Source: an uncultured Candidatus Melainabacteria bacterium | GTDB taxonomy: Bacteria; Cyanobacteriota; Vampirovibrionia; Gastranaerophilales; Gastranaerophilaceae | Length of the DNA: 25,971 bases | Direction: 5' to 3' | NCBI GenBank assembly: GCA_934700335.1 | Contig: CAKUXM010000019.1 | Location: forward strand, 1 to 25,971 | In this document: piece by piece, positions 22,558-25,971 of the stretch | Numbering within the stretch: the stretch's first letter is position 1 | Layout: each line of letters starts with the position of its first letter | Made by a program: the position numbers and the translations under genes | The notes under the pieces: generated by a model | What the model was told of the DNA's origin: nothing | The model's database searches: none | Seen by the model: the letters and a program-made list of their open reading frames with translations, nothing else

Positions 22558-23679
22558 TTGTACTCAGCATTCCATAATACAGACGGCTCACAAAAACTAG
22601 ATGCAAAAGTAATGTTATTTGCAGATATAGATTTGAATGAGCTTGGCGACCTAGACGGTAATGGCTCTAACTGGGAAGCTATTGGAGCAAAAGAAAATTG
22701 GAGTTCTAAGTATTCTTATGCTGGAATTTTTGATGGTAATGGATATACCATAAATAATTTAAAAATCTGTAATGCAAAAACAAGAGGACAAGGCTTCATA
22801 GGTTTAGCAAAATCAGCTACTATAAAAAATATTAATTTTAATAACTGTTCAGTATCTAGTAATAAAAACTCCGTTGGTGTAGCATGTGGATATTTATGGC
22901 ATAGTGAGATACAAAATTGCACAGTAAGTAATTCAAACGCTACAGGAACTCGTTGTGTCGGAGGTCTATTAGGCGAATTAGATGCATCTACTGCAAAAGA
23001 CTGTACTATCATAAATAGTACAGCTACAGGAGACCGTTCCATTGGAGGTTCTATTGGATATTTGTGTTCTGCTGGAGGAATTGTTGAAAATATATATTCA
23101 GATGTAACTGTTAACGCAAATTCTGATAAAGGCGCTTTTTGTGGTAGTAATAATAATCTTAGCGGAGCAAAAATACAAAATTGTTTCTATAATTCAGAAA
23201 GAAATGGAACACTACCACGAATCGGATGGAATGACAGAGCAGATTTTGATATAAAAGCAACAACAACTAATCCATTTAAACCACAAGAAATGCAAGTAAA
23301 AACAAACTTGCAAGTTGGTATCAATTCAGATGATAATTCAGTAATATCAGTTGATACAGGATTTGGTTTGGGTGATTTTAATATTTCTGTTTTGAATGAA
23401 TTTTCTGCTCGTAATTCTTTGGATAAAATCGATGCTATGATGAACAAGGTTATGGCAAAAATGACAGAAATCGGAGCAACTCAAAGCAGATTAGAAAATA
23501 TTATGGAATTTCAAGAAATTCAAAAAAATGCCTTAACTTCTGCAAATTCGTTAATAAAAGATGCCGATATCGCACTAGAAAGTGCTAACTATTTGAAAAA
23601 TCAAATACTTCAAAACGTAACCTCAGCATTGCTTTCAACCGCTAATCAAAGTCCACAGATAGCATTACAACTAATCTAG
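22558..23679 (+). CDS. Flagellin, GLUG variable domain and C-terminal portion (frameshifted gene, part 2)
   Basis: The frame is open from 22459; the TTG at 22558 is only the first start-like codon and has no ribosome-binding site, so this is the rest of the flagellin gene. It first encodes ISEAEAIAQGYTVVKTAKEL, then a beta-helix-like domain with FDGNGYTINNLKI and GLUG-type repeats (VGGLLGELDASTAKDCTI, IGGSIGYLCSAGGIVENI). The last 90 residues or so are the flagellin C-terminal D1/D0: IDAMMNKVMAKMTEIGATQSR, IKDADIALESANYLKNQIL and an end in QSPQIALQLI. Nine cysteines lie in the GLUG part, unusual because flagellins normally contain none. The middle domain would be displayed on the filament surface. 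Whether the gene is expressed depends on the frameshift. Confidence 0.88.
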   Translation: MYSAFHNTDGSQKLDAKVMLFADIDLNELGDLDGNGSNWEAIGAKENWSSKYSYAGIFDGNGYTINNLKICNAKTRGQGFIGLAKSATIKNINFNNCSVSSNKNSVGVACGYLWHSEIQNCTVSNSNATGTRCVGGLLGELDASTAKDCTIINSTATGDRSIGGSIGYLCSAGGIVENIYSDVTVNANSDKGAFCGSNNNLSGAKIQNCFYNSERNGTLPRIGWNDRADFDIKATTTNPFKPQEMQVKTNLQVGINSDDNSVISVDTGFGLGDFNISVLNEFSARNSLDKIDAMMNKVMAKMTEIGATQSRLENIMEFQEIQKNALTSANSLIKDADIALESANYLKNQILQNVTSALLSTANQSPQIALQLI

Positions 23680-23682
23680 TGA

Positions 23683-23707
23683 GTGGTGAATTGTGAGTAG
23701 TGAGTAG
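23683..23707. repeat. ACTCACTA-type repeat after the flagellin gene (inverted copy)
   Basis: This 25-base stretch, which begins GTGGTGAATTGTGAG, is the reverse complement of 22012-22036 with one mismatch. It begins 3 bases after the flagellin stop. Confidence 0.65.
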
Positions 23708-23728
23708 AAATTTCCCTTCTCCAAATAC

Positions 23729-23757
23729 TAGACAATTTTTTCTTATTGTTATAATAT
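23729..23757 (+). promoter_or_regulatory. Probable promoter of the 117-residue gene
   Basis: TAGACA (23729-23734) is 17 bases from TAATAT (23752-23757), with an overlapping perfect TATAAT at 23750-23755 (spacing 15). It is followed by an AT-rich leader of about 35 bases and AAAGGA before the ATG. Confidence 0.5.
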
Positions 23758-23797
23758 TAAAAATATAGTAAAAAAAAGGAATTTAAAGGATTTATCT

Positions 23798-24151
23798 ATG
23801 GCAGCAGGAAAACATTCAGATACTATACCTATAGAGGTTTGCATTCTTACAGCAGATCACGATATCAAAGGAACTGTTCACGTTTCTAAATACACAAATA
23901 CTAATCGTGAATTAACAGACTTATTAAATGATAGAGAACGTCGTTTTTTAGCTGTAACTAACGCTGAAATTTATTCAAGAAATTCTACTCAAGCTCCTCG
24001 TAGATACAATTTCTTAGAAATTCATATGGACTATGTCCTAATGGTTCACCCTTCAGCTCAAGCAGTATTCAAAGAATCAGCTAAAGCTCAAGATGATATT
24101 CAAAGATTTAGAGATTTGAGAATGAAATTAAATCAAACTAAACCTTTCTAG
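23798..24151 (+). CDS. Small protein of unknown function, DUF6812-like
   Basis: The 117-residue product is soluble. Its core reads IPIEVCILTADHDIKGTVHV, then RELTDLLNDRERRFLAVTNAEIYS and YNFLEIHMDYVLMVHP. This pattern of a strand, GTVHV, a short helix at LTDLLN and FLAVTNAEI resembles the DUF6812 family, small beta-rich proteins without known function; the match is from memory and moderate. The tail is a charged helix. AAAGGA lies 8-12 bases before the ATG, a promoter lies upstream, and a strong terminator overlaps the stop codon, so it is an independently transcribed gene. Its place next to the flagellin does not by itself suggest a flagellar role. Confidence 0.8.
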   Translation: MAAGKHSDTIPIEVCILTADHDIKGTVHVSKYTNTNRELTDLLNDRERRFLAVTNAEIYSRNSTQAPRRYNFLEIHMDYVLMVHPSAQAVFKESAKAQDDIQRFRDLRMKLNQTKPF

Positions 24152-24163
24152 GTTTAGTTTTTT
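24135..24163 (+). terminator. Intrinsic terminator overlapping the stop of the 117-residue gene
   Basis: AAACTAAACCT (24135-24145) and AGGTTTAGTTT (24150-24160) form a perfect 11-bp stem with loop TTCT, followed by T residues to 24163. The left arm is coding sequence, and the TAG stop straddles the loop and right arm. Confidence 0.88.
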
Positions 24164-24207
24164 GTATAAAGACTTTTATTTATTATTTAATTAAAGGGAG
24201 GATTGTT

Positions 24208-25791
24208 TTGAAAGTTTTAGTAACAGACAAAATTAATGATATTGCGTGTAAAATTATTGAAGATGCAGCAGAAGTTGTTGTTCTTCCAACTCAATCAGAA
24301 GACGACTTGGTAAAAATTATTGGCGAATACGATGCCTTAATGGTTAGAAGCCAAACAAAAGTTACAGCAAAAATTATTGAAGCTGCTAAAAATATGAAAA
24401 TTATAGGTAGAGCAGGCGTAGGTGTTGACAACATTGATGTTAACGCTGCAACTCAAAAAGGTATAATCGTTGTAAACTCACCAGACGGTAACACTACAGC
24501 AGCTGCAGAACACACTCTAGCTTTAATGATGTCTATGATGAGAAATATTCCTGCCGCTTGCAAATCAACTCGTGAGGGTAAATGGGAACGTTCTAAATTC
24601 ACAGGTACAGAAGTTCAAGGCAAAACTCTTGGTGTTATCGGTTTTGGTAAAATCGGTTCATACGTTTCTAAAGTTGCACTTGCAATGGGTATGAAAGTCT
24701 ATGTTTACGACCCATTCGCAACAGAAGAATACGTAAAATCAATGGGGGCAGTATACGTTAAAGACTTAAACAATTTCTGGAACCTATTCGATGTATTAAC
24801 AGTTCACGTTCCAAAAACTCCAGAAACACTAAACCTTGTCAATGCAGAAACAATCGCTAAAATGAAAGACGGAGTTAGACTTATTAACTGTGCTAGAGGC
24901 GGAATTATCAACGAACAAGATTTAAAAGATGCCTTAGAAAGTGGAAAAGTTTCTTCTTGCGCAATCGACGTTTACGCAGACGAACCAGAAATCACTAAAT
25001 GCCCACTTTTAAGCGTTGAAAAAAATATTGTTCTAACACCTCACTTAGGTGCAAGCACTTCTGAAGCTCAAATTAACGTAGCTGTTGATGTTGCAAACCA
25101 AATTAGAGACGTATTAAAAGGTGGTTCAGCACTCCATGCTGTAAACATTCCTTCTCTAAAACCCGAAAAATTAGAGCCTGTAAAAGATTACATGGAATTA
25201 GCTTCTCAAGTTGGTTCAATCGCTCAACAAATTTCTAAAGACAACGTTAAAGCCCTAGAAATTTCTTTCAAAGGCAACTTAGCAGACTTGGACACTGCAC
25301 CTCTTGAAACAGCTATTTTAAAAGGTATTTTTGGTTCTTATATGCAAGACGTAAACTTTGTTAATGCTCCAATTATCGCTAAAAATAGAGGTATAAATGT
25401 TACAACTTCTAAATCCTCAAAATCAGGTGATTATATTGGAACAATCACAGTTAAATTGATTACAGACTCTAACGATACAACTGTTTCTGGCGCATTAATC
25501 GCAAAAGATGTAAGACGTATCGTTAAAATCAACGACTATAATACAAGCGTTGAACCAGAAAAACATCTTTTACTTGTACAACACGACAACAAACCTTCAA
25601 TGGTTGCGCAAGTTGCAACAGTAATCGGTGGCGACAACATTAACATCGAATCAATGTTAGTTTCTCCAAGCGCTAAAAATAAAAATCTTTCAATAATGAT
25701 TATCGGTACAGACAAAAACGTTAAAACCGAATCATTAGAAAAGATTACATCAATAGACGGTGTACAAGAGGCTAAATTCGTACATCTATAA
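24208..25791 (+). CDS. serA: D-3-phosphoglycerate dehydrogenase (long, ACT-domain type)
   Basis: The 527-residue product catalyses the first step of serine synthesis, oxidising 3-phosphoglycerate to 3-phosphohydroxypyruvate with NAD. The substrate domain has VRSQTKV and GRAGVGVDNID; the NAD site is GFGKIG (145-150); catalytic residues are Arg230 (NCARGG), Glu259 (ADEP) and His279 (HLGAS). The intervening ASB domain (about 320-445) and a C-terminal ACT domain (about 455-527) make it the long type-1 form, typically inhibited by serine. It starts with TTG: AGGGAGG (24195-24201) lies 6 bases before it and there is no better in-frame codon. It is transcribed separately from its neighbours. Confidence 0.96.
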   Translation: MKVLVTDKINDIACKIIEDAAEVVVLPTQSEDDLVKIIGEYDALMVRSQTKVTAKIIEAAKNMKIIGRAGVGVDNIDVNAATQKGIIVVNSPDGNTTAAAEHTLALMMSMMRNIPAACKSTREGKWERSKFTGTEVQGKTLGVIGFGKIGSYVSKVALAMGMKVYVYDPFATEEYVKSMGAVYVKDLNNFWNLFDVLTVHVPKTPETLNLVNAETIAKMKDGVRLINCARGGIINEQDLKDALESGKVSSCAIDVYADEPEITKCPLLSVEKNIVLTPHLGASTSEAQINVAVDVANQIRDVLKGGSALHAVNIPSLKPEKLEPVKDYMELASQVGSIAQQISKDNVKALEISFKGNLADLDTAPLETAILKGIFGSYMQDVNFVNAPIIAKNRGINVTTSKSSKSGDYIGTITVKLITDSNDTTVSGALIAKDVRRIVKINDYNTSVEPEKHLLLVQHDNKPSMVAQVATVIGGDNINIESMLVSPSAKNKNLSIMIIGTDKNVKTESLEKITSIDGVQEAKFVHL

Positions 25792-25820
25792 GATAAATAA
25801 TATATTTAAAAGACTTTAAC

Positions 25821-25858
25821 TTATTGCCCAGTTTCAATACATTGAAACTGGGCAATAA
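25821..25858. terminator. Perfect 18-bp hairpin after serA
   Basis: TTATTGCCCAGTTTCAAT (25821-25838) and ATTGAAACTGGGCAATAA (25841-25858) are perfect complements with only two bases between them. No T-run follows on the plus strand, so for serA it would be a non-canonical terminator or a 3' stabiliser; it may also act as a backup for leftward transcripts. Confidence 0.55.
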
Positions 25859-25878
25859 AAAAGGACTCTTTCGAGCCC
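25857..25878 (-). terminator. Leftward intrinsic terminator for a gene beyond the right edge
   Basis: On the minus strand GGGCTC, loop GAAA, GAGTCC form a 6-bp stem (one G-U pair) followed by TTTTTT. It implies a leftward transcript entering from beyond the window. Positions 25879-25971 have stops in all minus-strand frames near the edge and show no gene I can name. Confidence 0.6.
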
Positions 25879-25971
25879 TGTTGTAATCAAATATCTTTTC
25901 CTTTTCCTCGTTTTGTTAACCCATTTCCCAATCCGTGCTTATTTAATTAAGCGATAAAATTTGAACCAAGG

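Noticed and set aside
22558..23679. Independent gene starting at TTG 22558
   Set aside because: No ribosome-binding site precedes it, its frame is open further upstream, and its C-terminus is that of a flagellin whose N-terminus ends just before.
25879..25971. tRNA or tmRNA fragment at the right edge (GGTTCAAAT on the minus strand)
   Set aside because: The bases on either side cannot form a T-arm stem and no acceptor or CCA end is visible.

Overview
The window is about 26 kb of low-GC bacterial chromosome, densely packed with genes. I assign it by inference to the non-photosynthetic sister group of the Cyanobacteria (Melainabacteria/Vampirovibrionia, most likely a gut Gastranaerophilales). 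The reasons are the AT-rich codon use, an rpoB that heads its own transcription unit with no rplL in front, a Tic20-like membrane protein, and prepilin-type signals of the 'KAFTIAEM' form. No rRNA or tRNA is present to confirm this.

Left part (1-9.7 kb). The 5' end of rpoB runs leftwards off the window. Divergent to it is a compact rightward run: a pilin-signal surface protein with a phage-fibre-like body, rpiB, rsfS, a TPR protein, a Tic20-like membrane protein and O-acetylhomoserine sulfhydrylase. clpB follows as its own unit and ends at a strong bidirectional terminator.

Middle part (9.7-16 kb), all leftward. thiL, a ROK glucokinase, holA and holB form one cluster; the last three are nearly touching or overlapping. 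A second overlapping pair is a histidine-kinase-like protein that has lost its phospho-acceptor His, followed by a MalK/UgpC-type sugar ABC ATPase. A 50-codon rightward ORF of doubtful status lies between the two clusters.

Right part (16-26 kb), rightward. A small protein of unknown function with its own terminator is followed by a 650-bp stretch with no gene, which holds a large nested inverted repeat and then a promoter and long leader. Next come a group-2 sigma-70 factor, lysA, the c-di-AMP synthase cdaA and a YitT-type membrane protein. An island of palindromic repeats follows; it overlaps an ORF whose first 23 residues look like a double-glycine secretion leader. Then comes a flagellin gene split by a one-base frameshift in a run of six A, with a Cys-rich GLUG insert in its variable domain and near-identical inverted repeats on both sides. 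The window ends with a small conserved-looking protein and serA.

Housekeeping functions dominate: transcription, replication clamp loader, ribosome silencing, proteostasis, and sulfur, serine, lysine and thiamine metabolism. The parts worth most attention are the pilin/beta-roll/S74 fusion at 1.36-3.3 kb, the degenerate kinase at 14.8-16 kb, the inverted-repeat element at 16.56-16.8 kb, and the repeat-plus-flagellin island at 21.2-23.7 kb.
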